64,000 bases of DNA, taken from assembly GCA_038380435.1 (NCBI GenBank), contig JAWZYU010000010.1:45790135-45854134 (forward strand). The letters run 5' to 3'. The stretch comes from Ryuthela nishihirai. Lineage: Eukaryota; Arthropoda; Arachnida; Araneae; Heptathelidae. The notes under the pieces are model-generated. The model was not told where the DNA came from, searched no databases, and worked only from the letters and a program-made list of their open reading frames with translations. The translations under genes were made by a program, and so were the position numbers. Positions 34,860-44,343 of the stretch are shown here, piece after piece; the stretch's first letter is position 1; every line of letters starts with the position of its first letter.

Positions 34860-35440
34860 AAGAAACGATGACTCTCTTGAGGCTAGTTATCACGATATCA
34901 ACATAGACCCTCACACTACTACTACGAAAGTGGTCCCTTCTCTGCTGTTACAGCAGTTGTGACCTTGTTCTCTCTAAATGAACACACTTCATGAATCAGT
35001 GTTTAAGCTGAAATTCATCTGTGAAGAGCACATGTGCCCACTGATCTTGCCTCCAAAGACAATGCTGTCTCCACCAAGTTAAACGAGTTCGTCTGTTGAG
35101 GAAATGAGAGACACCAAAACCATTGGTCCTTGTGCATGAGCGTCAGCCGATACAACCTCTCATACATAACATATCTTTAAATTAGACTGAGACAGTACAG
35201 AGTCAGCTGTCATTTTCCTATGATTTGCTGTTAAAACAAGATAACAATCTGCTTGAACAGTTTGGCCTTGGAATGACCTCATCCTGGTCTACGATGAACA
35301 TTTTCCTCCCAATTTTGGAATTGTTTCTGAAGTCTTGAGATGATATTATGTGATTTTGCAGTACATTTAGGGCCTGGAATAGCTTTGTTTGGACTGACCC
35401 TCAGCCGTCCTATCAACATCAACTATTGAGCAAGATAAAA
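34860..35440 (-). pseudogene. Tc1-like transposase relic
   Basis: The minus strand shows HRKMTADSVLSQ (an HTH-linker motif of the Tc1 type, 'RRMTA'), VLVSLISSTDELVNLVE and WRQDQWAHVLFTDEFQL, where 'W-x-x-V-L-F-T-D-E' holds the second catalytic Asp. About 190 codons with many stops; the C-terminal catalytic block is missing. Confidence 0.75.
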
Positions 35441-35550
35441 AAAATCTGGCCGAAAATCAAGACCAGCGTCTTCAATTAAAGTCAATTACATTTCCAATGA
35501 CTATCCTATGGTATAATGCTTAAAGCCACTAAAGGAGGTTGATTGTTTGG

Positions 35551-35650
35551 AGGCCGGTAGCTCAGTGGTCAGAGCACCTGACATGTTATCAGGAGGTCGT
35601 GGTTTCAGATCCCACCCGGCTAATGACAATTTGCGTCTGTATGTATCTAA
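35551..35650 (+). mobile_element. SINE C copy
   Basis: GGCCGGTAGCTCAGTGGTCA and GAGCACCTGACATGTTATC form the head with box A; GTGGTTTCAGATCCCACCCG is the box B region. It ends soon after CTAATGACAATTTGCG. Confidence 0.85.
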
Positions 35651-35886
35651 TAAATCACTACTAGGTTGTATCTGAGAAATTCTAATATTTTTAAAAAACT
35701 TCCTGAATAATTGGTACTGGTCAATTATATGTAAAATAATCACTATCTGTAAAAACAGTAATAGCTACTATCTATAAAAGCCAGATTAAGTAATAGATGA
35801 TTCACTGAAAGATAACGTCTATTATGAATTTTGAAAAAAGAAAACCGTATAATGATAGAGTAAAGTGGAAAATGATCAATATTTAC

Positions 35887-36110
35887 CGTTGACGATTCAG
35901 TGAGATTGATAAGTTCCGGAGGTAAATGATCAGCAATGTAGAATGGTCTTCTTTGAGGTAGAGGTGGAAGAAGGTTTATAGAACAGAATTGTCCAACAAA
36001 ATGAGTTCTACTCTCGTTTACGATAATATTCAAACATTCGTCGTAGTCTCCAAAGGATGTTAAGGTTCCACTGAGGATTCCATTCGGTATTTTCCCCCAG
36101 GAATCTAACA
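35887..36110 (-). CDS. nrf-6-like: NRF-6-like membrane acyltransferase, core of the NRF ectodomain
   Basis: A 224-bp exon between acceptor CTTTTATGTAG and donor GTAAAT. Two leading bases complete the Met codon begun at 46433, then LDSWGKIPNGILSGTLTSFG, DYDECLNI, THFVGQFCSINLLPPLP and IADHLPPELINLTESST. The NRF domain signature '(M/L)-x-(D/A)-(S/A)-x-GK-x-P-x-G-(I/L)-L-x-G ... G-x-(Y/F)-(D/x)-EC ... GQ(Y/F)C' is complete, including three conserved Cys-context blocks. Acidic and N-glycosylation-compatible positions (NES, NLT) suit an extracellular domain. It ends in phase 0. Confidence 0.95.
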
Positions 36111-36222
36111 CTACATAAAAGAATATTTTAAAATGCAGAATGTGACATACTTTGCAATGATAAGTTGATAAAATACTCAGAAAGAGAAATAAAAAAAAAG
36201 TATTCTCGTTCTGGATTAAGTG

Positions 36223-36602
36223 TAGGAGTGCTTAGTCGGTAGCACACCAGGCTCGTGATCTGCATTTCTCAGTTGCGAGTACCACCTGGATCAGCTTTGA
36301 AATTTACCTTCGCAAAAATCATTGCTCTACTCTCCGTTAATAGGGGACACCAATGGGCTTTAAAAGGTCACCATCCGTCGAATTGGACGCTAAGCCGTGG
36401 CTCCGTGTTCGGGAGCCCATACTCTGTGAATATTAAAGAACACGCTGGATGAACTTGACTGGAGACGTTATAAATCTCTCCTAATAGCTGTCCAATGGGT
36501 CCCCTTCCTCCAACCTTCTTTGAGCTCTCGGGGTCCATGTGGCCTGGCCATTTAGCCCATTGTTTGCAAAAAAATATTGCTCATAGGCAAAACAACCTAA
36601 CC
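36223..36602 (+). mobile_element. SINE A copy, diverged
   Basis: Head GCTTAGTCGGTAGCACACCA, damaged box B, body with GGGGACACCAATGGGCTTTA and core AATATTAAAGAACACGC, 3' end CATAGGCAAAACAACCTAAC. Confidence 0.87.
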
Positions 36603-37447
36603 TTTTCTTAACTAAATATTATGAATTCTCTGTAAGAACCACTGTAAGAGACTTTATGTTTAAGAACCATAGTTCAGTTAAACAAAGATGTAACATAAAA
36701 AACAAAATACATCTCTGTAAATCTCCTTTTTCTAATATTTGTTTTTGTATTCAAAGAGTTATGGATACCTAAATATTTAACTCTAACTCTTGCTAGTCAT
36801 GGAAATTTGCGTTAAAAAGTTAAGACACAATTTTGAACAGTAGATAGTCACAGGTAAGCACCTGCATATTATAGATAATTATAAAGTTAAAATAATTATA
36901 CACTAAATAATTATAGATATATATTAAATTGAAACTGGGACAAATGTCAGATATTTAGAACAGTAGTTTCCAAAGTGGGGTGCCGCACACTTCGAAGTAC
37001 GCGCGTCGATCCATGGGAATGTGCGAAGGAAGTTTAATGATTATAATTTACCATTTTTGTTTTAGAAATGTTTTAAATTTCCAGAAAATAAAAACATGAA
37101 AGAAAAAACAATTTCCTACATATATTTAAATTTTGGGGTCATTTTAGGTACGCGAGATGCTGTTTAGTTTCACGAAGGGTTCTCGTTTGTTTGTCATAAA
37201 GATACCTTCGAATCGTTGTATCAGATTTTCTGAAATGATGAAACATCTTAGTCACACTGTTTTCCTTAAATTATATCTTTTTGTTTATTTTCATCTTATC
37301 TTATTTCAGCTCTATACTTCTAAATAAATATGTGGAAAAATATATATTACATGTAGTTTCATACATATTGGGGGTGCGTGCTGTTTTCTTTTTGTTTTTT
37401 ATTTTTGCTGATATAAGGGTGAGTGCTATTTTCTTATTTTGTTTTAC
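36603..37447. other. Intronic sequence, nothing firmly recognised
   Basis: AGAACAGTAGTTTCCAAAGT near 36957 resembles a hAT-type end, but no partner with a matching octamer was found. Confidence 0.45.
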
Positions 37448-37550
37448 TGATATATTGGTGCGTGACCAGAAAAAGCACCTGACTTCCTATCGGAGATCGT
37501 GGATTCGGATCCCACTCGATTAATGATGATTTTTCCTCTATAATTATTTC
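37448..37550 (+). mobile_element. SINE C fragment
   Basis: AAGCACCTGACTTCCTATCG, GATTCGGATCCCACTCGATT and TTTTTCCTCTATAATTATT match the head end and the 3' part of SINE C; box A is degraded. Confidence 0.65.
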
Positions 37551-38025
37551 ACGCCATTCAACATTTTAGGGGTAAAATTCCTTTGGACAAAGCCGCAGGA
37601 TATCTGTAACTCTGTAGAACAGTAGTACTTCCCCACTATGGAGGAGAAAGGGTGGAACCCAAGCACTGATAACAAATTGATCACTAACATAAATATTCGA
37701 AGATTTTGTAATGAATTTTTAAGTTTTCATCAGTTCGGTGGCAAATTGTTTAGAAAAAGTGTGATAGCAGGGTCTGCTGTTAAATATTGCAGCTTTAATA
37801 ACATCTTCAATGTTAATTAAATAGTCTAGAAAGCTGACAATAATTAGATATTCAATTTATGTCTACTGACATTTTCTCATAAAAGTTAATTTTCAAAGTT
37901 AATTTGCTTTAAATGTGGCTTTTCATTTACATAACGGAAGTGAACTAAATATTATAGATGTGGTATTTTTATATTTCAAACTACTCTCGTATAAAAATAT
38001 AGATAAAATTTTAAAAAACCTATCG

Positions 38026-38244
38026 TCCTATACATGCCCTAAAACGTAGAAAATAAACCTGAAGCATATAAATGGTGCAATCAGTTACTGAGTTCGTATT
38101 CATTTCAAAGGAAGATAGCTCGGCAATCTTTTTGTGTAGGTAAATTGGCGCCCTATCTTCCTTTGAAATGAATACGAATTCAGTGACTGATTGCACCATC
38201 AATATGCTTCAGGTTTATTTTCTGCATTTTAGGCCCATACAGGA
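38026..38244. mobile_element. Fold-back MITE
   Basis: Inverted arms of about 95 bases: the left arm ends TTCATTTCAAAGGAAGATAG and the right arm starts CTATCTTCCTTTGAAATGAA, with a loop of about 28 bases. The outer parts (CCTATACATGCCCTAAAACG) pair with TTTTAGGCCCATACAGG with a few mismatches. No coding capacity. A diverged single-arm relative lies near 18940-19005. Confidence 0.85.
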
Positions 38245-38299
38245 AGATGAATATTTTTTAAAATTTTTAATTTATTTTTTGTCACTAAAAACATCTACC

Positions 38300-38860
38300 T
38301 TTAAAAACTTTCATTTGATATATGATTCATAAACATCAACTCATCCTCTCCTTTTGGAGTTATGTTTGAGGTAGCCCATGTCTTTGGAGACGTCACTTAA
38401 TTTGAGATATGACTCGTTGAAGTCGAACCCCCGAGAATCAGCCTTTCCCTTTTATCAGGGGGAATATTGGGAGTAAAATTCGAAATAGTTTACGACGAGC
38501 ATTATATGAGTTTCCATTTGACATCTAATCATAACTGTAGGCCCTCGTGTTAGGAAGATATAGTAGATCGACTTTCATATTTCACATTTTGAGGGGGAAG
38601 AAAGCATGATGGGTCGATTTTTTATTACCTATGACACTCCCCGCGTCACAAGCTTTGATTTGACACATAGCTAGTTACTTTCTACACTCGCGTTCAACAG
38701 ATATAGGGGAACAATCGTTTTCATATTTCCCCCCTTTTAGGAGGTAGAATGCATGGGGGGGTCAAATGTTTTATATCTTATGACACTCACAGCGTCACAA
38801 GCTTTCATTTAACATATAAATCATTAAGTTTCACCATCGCGTTCGAAAGATATGGTGGAA
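38300..38860. repeat. Diverged tandem array, period about 145 bp
   Basis: ATGACACTCCCCGCGTCACAAG (from 38631) and ATGACACTCACAGCGTCACAAG (from 38778) head related blocks that include CTTTSATTTRACAYAT and end TCGCGTTCRAMAGATATRG; a weaker earlier unit ends GGAAGATATAG near 38564. Divergence is high, so the array is old. Confidence 0.65.
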
Positions 38861-38997
38861 CATTGTTTTGTCAAATCCAAAACCGACAAACGGCAATTGT
38901 CAAAGCCAAAAGAAGATAAGTAAAAATATGTTTAGTAATGTACCACTTTCAATAAAAGCTCTCTAGCATTTCTTTCAAATGTTTTTCGCCGTCTCGG

Positions 38998-39120
38998 AGG
39001 CTCAGTAGTATTGCGTTGGTTCGCAGTGATACTGCGACTGCCGAGGTCCGGGTTCGAGTCCCGGTATGGTCTGTTATTCTGTCCTATCATTGTTATTGTC
39101 CCTCAGTATCGAAAAGTGTT
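38998..39120 (+). mobile_element. tRNA-derived SINE, family D
   Basis: A GGAGGCTCAGTAGTATTGCG head and a perfect box B (GTCCGGGTTCGAGTCCCGG) followed by TATGGTCTGTTATTCTGTCC. The box B stem pairs, but the acceptor arm does not. It is unlike SINE A, B or C past the head. Confidence 0.6.
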
Positions 39121-39767
39121 CACTTATCGATATATCATAAAATTCTATCATATATCGATATATCATATATTCCAGCATCCAAATTGAAATAATAAATAAC
39201 AAATGTTTTAGAATATTTTAATTGTTTTCTAATAAAGGTATGAAAAAAATTTCAACCCAGGGTCATCTTCAAATATTTATTAAATGACCTTCATTCAATG
39301 AATTTTTTTTTTACATTTCATACATTTATTATATTATTTTAATATATTAATTCATTTTTTTTTAATTTCAGGAGGGCAGCAAAATTTTGACTCCTACACT
39401 AGTATAAGGCAGAATCGGGCCTAATGATTAATCCAGTTCTGCACTCACTATTTTATCCTATTAACAAATTTTGTCACTCAAAGTAACATTTCACGATAAT
39501 ATCCTTTTAATATTCTATACCATGATGATTCTTCTTGGGAAACATTGTTCTACTAAATGATTATACCGGTGTGGGAACCACTCTTCCTAGTCAGCGTTTT
39601 CCGAGTTTGGAAGCCATTTTTATAATCCCCAATTAACCAATTTTGTAATTACCTTTCGTTTTTATTTTTTACGTAGAGATAATTTCTTGCGAAACCGAGT
39701 TTTGCGTATGACTGTGTAAGATCATATATAAAATGTTACAATATACAAATAATGGCACAAATGCGTA

Positions 39768-39880
39768 ATGTTGCGATGTGCATAGTTAGCTACGAAAACA
39801 ACATTTCGATGTGCATAACTAACCACGCAAATAACTTTGTGATGTGCATAACTAGCCACACAAATAACGTTGCAGTGTGA
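39768..39880. repeat. 33-bp minisatellite
   Basis: GATGTGCATA recurs at 39775, 39808 and 39841 (33-bp period), each followed by ACTARCCACRCAAATAAC. Confidence 0.9.
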
Positions 39881-40504
39881 AAGCTTATCTTTATGATACA
39901 TTTTAATGATTTAGATCAGGGATGCATAAGCTCCGGTCCTTTTAACAATTTTATGTGATTAGCGGGAAAATTTTAAAACATAAAATAAATCTTTTAAATT
40001 TGGCTCTACTGAAGTTGTTTTATAAAGATGAGAGACGACAATTTGAAAAATATCATGCAACTAATTGCAATGTTCAGCAGATTATTTGTGGGATCCAGTC
40101 CATTCTTACGATAATGGTTCTAAACCGAATTTAGTTTTGACTTTAAAAGAACCTTTAAAATAATATAAATTTAATATAATTAATAATTATTAATAAGTAA
40201 ACCAACAAGTAAAATGTAATAAATAAATTCAAACTCTTTTGTATTACACAAATTATTTTTCTATTCGGCTAATTGTCAAAAATATTTGTGCGCCCCTGAT
40301 ATTTATTAAACTACACATGAAATTATGCTTCACTGATTCAATTCATTTCCGCCAATTTTCAGTGAATAATAACAACGTTTAACACTTTTTAAACTTTTTA
40401 AAATAAAGAACTCTTTTGTTTACAGAGATAAATTAAAAATTCATTTTGTGTTGGATAGGTATTGAAGAATTATTACGATATGCACTTTCAGAATCTCTCT
40501 AAAG

Positions 40505-41350
40505 CTATAATTACGTTCTCTAGCGGTGGAAAAAGGCGAAAATTCAAAAATTTCAAAAGAATATTGCAAGCGATGTATTTACAATAGAAATTTGACATTT
40601 TGGTGGTGGAATGTGAAGGTCAGGAAGTTTTCATTGTCATCAATGAGTTGACCCCTTAGACCAAGAGGAGGTGGGAAAACACACCTTTTTAGTTTTAGCA
40701 GATAATTGTTTGTTTTTTGAGATAAATGGTAATTTTTTGGGGGTTAGATAGGAATTGATAAAATATTATGATTGACACTTTTAAAATCTTCCGAAAATTA
40801 TAATTGCGCCCCTCTAACGGTGGAAAAATTGCAAATTCTGAAATTTGAAACAAATATTACAAACGACGTATTTAGTCTAGACATTTCAAATTTTGGTCGT
40901 GGAATGTGACTGCCATGATGCTTCCATTGGCAACAATGAATTAATCTCTTAGACCCATGGTGGGTGGGAAAACCACATTTTTTGTTTTATCAGATAACTG
41001 TTTTTATTTAGAGATAAATGAGAAATTCTTTTTAGGGTTAGATAGGAATTGAAAAAATATTATGATTCGCACTTTCGAAAACTTTCGAAAACCATAATTG
41101 TGTCATCTAACGGTGAAAATGGTTTGAAAATTCCAATATTTCAAGCGAATATTGCCAACAATGATAGAAATATTAAATTTTGATAGTGGAATGTGAACGT
41201 TATGAACTTTCGATTGGAAACTAAAGAAAATGATAATAGGAAACTATTTTCCAGTTTGATTGGTACTAATGAAATATTATAATTCACATTTTTCAAATAC
41301 TTAGCGGTTTTAATATATATATATCTTTGCAGATCAGTGAAATGATGAAA
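40505..41350 (+). repeat. Satellite of about 293 bp, locus 2 (three units)
   Basis: Units start TCTCTAGCGGTGGAAAAAG (about 40517), CCCTCTAACGGTGGAAAAAT (about 40807) and CATCTAACGGTGAAAATGG (about 41102). Each contains TTTTGGTGGTGGAATGTGAA or a close variant, CAATGARTTRA and GGGTTAGATAGGAATTGA. Same family and orientation as 7166-7655. Confidence 0.85.
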
Positions 41351-41738
41351 CGACAGAGATGTTTTCGAGTTTTATAAATAATATATATACGGAAGAGAAA
41401 TTTGAAAAGTTGGTGGTGATTTTATCAGATATTCTACTGACAGCAATAATCTACCCACTTTTCTGAGAGAGATAAGGAAAATGCAGATTTTTTTATTTAA
41501 AAATTAAAAGACGAATACTTTTATGTTGTATAATTACTAATAAAATATTATTTGCATCATCCGCTGGCTCAAAATAAAACTTTTAAGTAATAAAACAGTA
41601 GGTAAAGGAAAAACTTCTTTCTCTTTGAAAACGAGTTTCTCATGTGCGCCAGAGGCGATATGCCTACTTTTTGTTTCATTTCTTTTATCTTCAAAACAAC
41701 CAATTTTGGTAAAAGGTTTTATTTTGCAATGAATATAT

Positions 41739-42379
41739 TGTTGCGGATCACAAAAATGGATAGCCACTGAGCGTGAGTATTAAAAGCTATATTTCAAAAC
41801 CAAATTCAATACAAGGTAAATTGTTACAAAGGAAATATGGATGAAGTATCTTATTAACAAATCAACTATTAACATGCACAAGTCATCAATCTTCCTGCGT
41901 AGAGCACACAATATCAGCTCTGTGTATTTTACTAAATACTACCTTTTACTTGATTTACCAGGTCACCCGAAGATCTTCACTCGTAAACCAATTCTCGTCC
42001 TGTGCTAATAACTGTTCACACACTAGCCGAACAAAAAGACAGTCCGTGTAGACATTCGAAGTTAGCCATAAAAGTTCCCACTTTTATACTTCCGCGTATA
42101 CACAACACATCAAGTTACTTCTTGATACTTAACGATAAAAGATCCCACTTTTATCCTTCCGCGTATACACAACACATCAAGTTACTTCTTGATACTTACG
42201 CGCACTGTCTCAGAACAGCTCACCGTCCATTTTCGAACTCACCGACCGTTACAACACACAACGACCGTTCCAATACAAAACGACCGTTAACGCTCCACTC
42301 TTCTTCTCCAAATTCTCCCAAAGTTCTTATTCGTTGGCTGAAACTTTGCTTTCGGTTGCCAGATTCTTCTGTCGTAACA
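41739..42379 (-). repeat. 3' LTR of the thymidine phosphorylase retrotransposon
   Basis: 641 bp, apparently identical to the 5' LTR. It contains an internal direct duplication (CTTCCGCGTATACACAACAC twice, about 68 bp apart) and encodes the last 30 residues and the stop of the internal ORF. Confidence 0.95.
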
Positions 42380-44311
42380 CTGCCCCCTTCCTAGGTCTTG
42401 TTCGTCCCGAACAATTCTGGATTCCAAAGCTTCTTCAGTTCTTCGATGAAACATGTTACGAAACTTGTTCAAAGCATTGCCGTTATGCAGAACCTTACGG
42501 ACACGTGATGCTTCATCTACCCTATTATCCACAATGTTCACAAAACGCAGAAGTTCTCCTAACTCTTCGACGAGCTCTTGCAGTTCTAAGGATCCGTTAC
42601 CAAGGAAACACTGAACAGCTTCCATCACTTCCAGAGAGTTGTCAACAGAGTTTTCAAGAGGTGAATCCATGTTGCTGATAACAGCTGAACTCTTCATTCC
42701 ACGAGTTTGTGATGCTGCAACCATTTTCTTAACTAAATCAACAGCAACATCTTCTGTACTGATGAGATCAATAGCTCCTTTTCCGAATTCAACATCATAA
42801 ACCAAAGCGCACACTCCTTCAGCCAGCTCCACTGTCTGTCCTACGATGCAGCATCCGACGTCTTCCATCATCTGCTCGATTTTATCTTTAGTGCAGTCGA
42901 CTGTGAAGCTAGGGATGGATTCCAATTTGTCCAGAGTATCTCCCGTCAATTGGAGAGCACGACCGGAGATCATAGGGACCTTGAGACCTAAAGCAGCAAG
43001 TGCAGGAGCCAAGACAAGACTCACTTTGTTGCCGACACCTCCTGTGCTGTTTTTATCTACCATCCGATGGCGCCACTCGGGTCTCCAGCAAAACACATGA
43101 CCCGAGGAGGTCATATTTGCTGTTTCTTCCGAATTCACTTTCTTGGAGCTCTCATTGTACTTAGCCAGGGAAATATCAGTCATGATTGCCAAATTGTTCA
43201 TTCTGGAGATCAGCGACGAGTTCTGTAACATGATATTGTCCACTTTAGAGCTCTTGTAGTCGTGATAAAACTTTTCTATATCCTTATAATCTAAATGGTT
43301 ATAATGTCCAAATCTGCACATTGACTGTTCAGAAAAGAAATTCAGTATGGTTTCGTTGAGATTGTCTGAGGGCTTTACTTCTCTCTGATCGTAACTCTGA
43401 GGCTTAGTTTCATCCAGAAAGTTAGTCTTTGAAGTACTGTCTCTGCCTGAAGCTCTTTTACTAGCATCACCTGTTATGCTTCTAAGCCATCCTTCGGAAT
43501 TCCTCTTCCTTAAATCCCCACTTTCTATAAACGATTCGAGTGTGGCTATATGCTTCGGAAAAATCTCTCCGACTTCCGCGGTAAAGTCGAATGGCACTTT
43601 GTATCTATGATGAATGGACGCCTCTTCTTTACTCGGACCACTCTGCGAAACGTAAACTCTGTTTCGTTCCCCTTCATTACCACTCGTTACTCTGCCTTTG
43701 CGATAATTGTCCATGACGCATTTTGCTGAGAGCGAGGAATAGAATACCTTTCGTGTGGATCTCTCTTCAGATCGTGCCAGACTTGTATACCTAGGTATTT
43801 TGAAGTGCAAAGCGTACTGTATAGTCTCACAGCTCTCTGATCTGTGTGATTGTTCTTCACAGTTCCTAGACATGTCACCAGCGACATAGACACTCTGCCA
43901 TGCATTACCAGTAGTTGCGTGATCAAAGGCATTTTCTGCGCTATCTCTACGATTCTTGATTTCCAGTAGCAGATCCACATTTTTATATGCGTTGCCTTTC
44001 TCTTTTTCTTTTCCATGTTTACAATCTAACTTAACACTATCAAGATCATCTTTTTCACTGACAAATTCAACATTTAAACTATTGCATTGTCTATTGAGTT
44101 CGGTTTTATGATCCTTGAAGTGATCAATAAACTTACCAACTTGAGAAGCCACTTCAGCTCTCATCTCAGTATTTTGTGCGGCCATTTCGGCTTTCAAGTC
44201 ATCTTTTTGAGAAACTATCTCAGTTCTCAACTCATTATATTGTGCGGCCATATCGGCTTTCATATCAGTCATCAGCTTTATTAACTCATCCATACTTCTA
44301 GTGAAAGGCAT
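42287..44311 (-). CDS. Retrotransposon ORF: gag-like coiled coil fused to a thymidine phosphorylase fragment
   Basis: 674 codons, uninterrupted, ATG 12 bases past the primer-binding site. Residues 1-90: heptad-like, with repeats such as QKDDLKAEMAAQ and a MPFTRS start, like Gypsy gag leaders. Residues 100-395: not recognised. Residues about 402-633 follow thymidine phosphorylase: SGHVFCWRPEWRHRMVDKNS, TGGVGNKVSLVLAPALAALG, KVPMISGRALQLTGDTLDKL, EDVGCCIVGQ, EGVCALVYDVEFG and MDSPLENSVDNSLEVMEAVQ. Compared with the family, about 35 residues after CCIVGQ (holding the base-binding Arg, Ser and Lys) are missing; the catalytic His of K-H-S is Asn (421); the signature T-G-G-T is T-G-D-T; and the C-terminal domain is cut. 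Phosphate-loop Lys420 and Ser422 remain. Phosphorolysis of thymidine is therefore unlikely. The ORF crosses the polypurine tract and ends in the LTR. No introns remain, which suggests capture from mRNA. Confidence 0.92.
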   Translation of the reverse strand: MPFTRSMDELIKLMTDMKADMAAQYNELRTEIVSQKDDLKAEMAAQNTEMRAEVASQVGKFIDHFKDHKTELNRQCNSLNVEFVSEKDDLDSVKLDCKHGKEKEKGNAYKNVDLLLEIKNRRDSAENAFDHATTGNAWQSVYVAGDMSRNCEEQSHRSESCETIQYALHFKIPRYTSLARSEERSTRKVFYSSLSAKCVMDNYRKGRVTSGNEGERNRVYVSQSGPSKEEASIHHRYKVPFDFTAEVGEIFPKHIATLESFIESGDLRKRNSEGWLRSITGDASKRASGRDSTSKTNFLDETKPQSYDQREVKPSDNLNETILNFFSEQSMCRFGHYNHLDYKDIEKFYHDYKSSKVDNIMLQNSSLISRMNNLAIMTDISLAKYNESSKKVNSEETANMTSSGHVFCWRPEWRHRMVDKNSTGGVGNKVSLVLAPALAALGLKVPMISGRALQLTGDTLDKLESIPSFTVDCTKDKIEQMMEDVGCCIVGQTVELAEGVCALVYDVEFGKGAIDLISTEDVAVDLVKKMVAASQTRGMKSSAVISNMDSPLENSVDNSLEVMEAVQCFLGNGSLELQELVEELGELLRFVNIVDNRVDEASRVRKVLHNGNALNKFRNMFHRRTEEALESRIVRDEQDLGRGQCYDRRIWQPKAKFQPTNKNFGRIWRRRVER
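42380..42392 (-). other. Polypurine tract of the LTR retrotransposon
   Basis: AGGAAGGGGGCAG lies immediately before the 3' LTR in element sense, in the position of the plus-strand primer. It is translated as part of the ORF (residues ending LGRGQ). Confidence 0.9.
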
Positions 44312-44322
44312 TCAATTAAATT

Positions 44323-44341
44323 AATCCCACTTCTGACACCA
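44323..44341 (-). other. Primer-binding site, tRNA-Leu type
   Basis: TGGTGTCAGAAGTGGGATT starts two bases after the 5' LTR. It is complementary to the 3' end of an animal tRNA-Leu whose 3' sequence is AATCCCACTTCTGACA plus CCA. All 19 bases fit. Confidence 0.92.
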
Positions 44342-44343
44342 AA

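Noticed and set aside
42002..42394. 130-codon plus-strand ORF, with a near-identical N-terminal partner at 44607-45080
   Set aside because: Both are the antisense of the two identical LTRs and have no coding features of their own.
42287..43108. A normal host thymidine phosphorylase gene or processed pseudogene
   Set aside because: The sequence lies between LTRs with PBS and polypurine tract, is in frame with a gag-like leader, and terminates in the LTR; a processed pseudogene would not.
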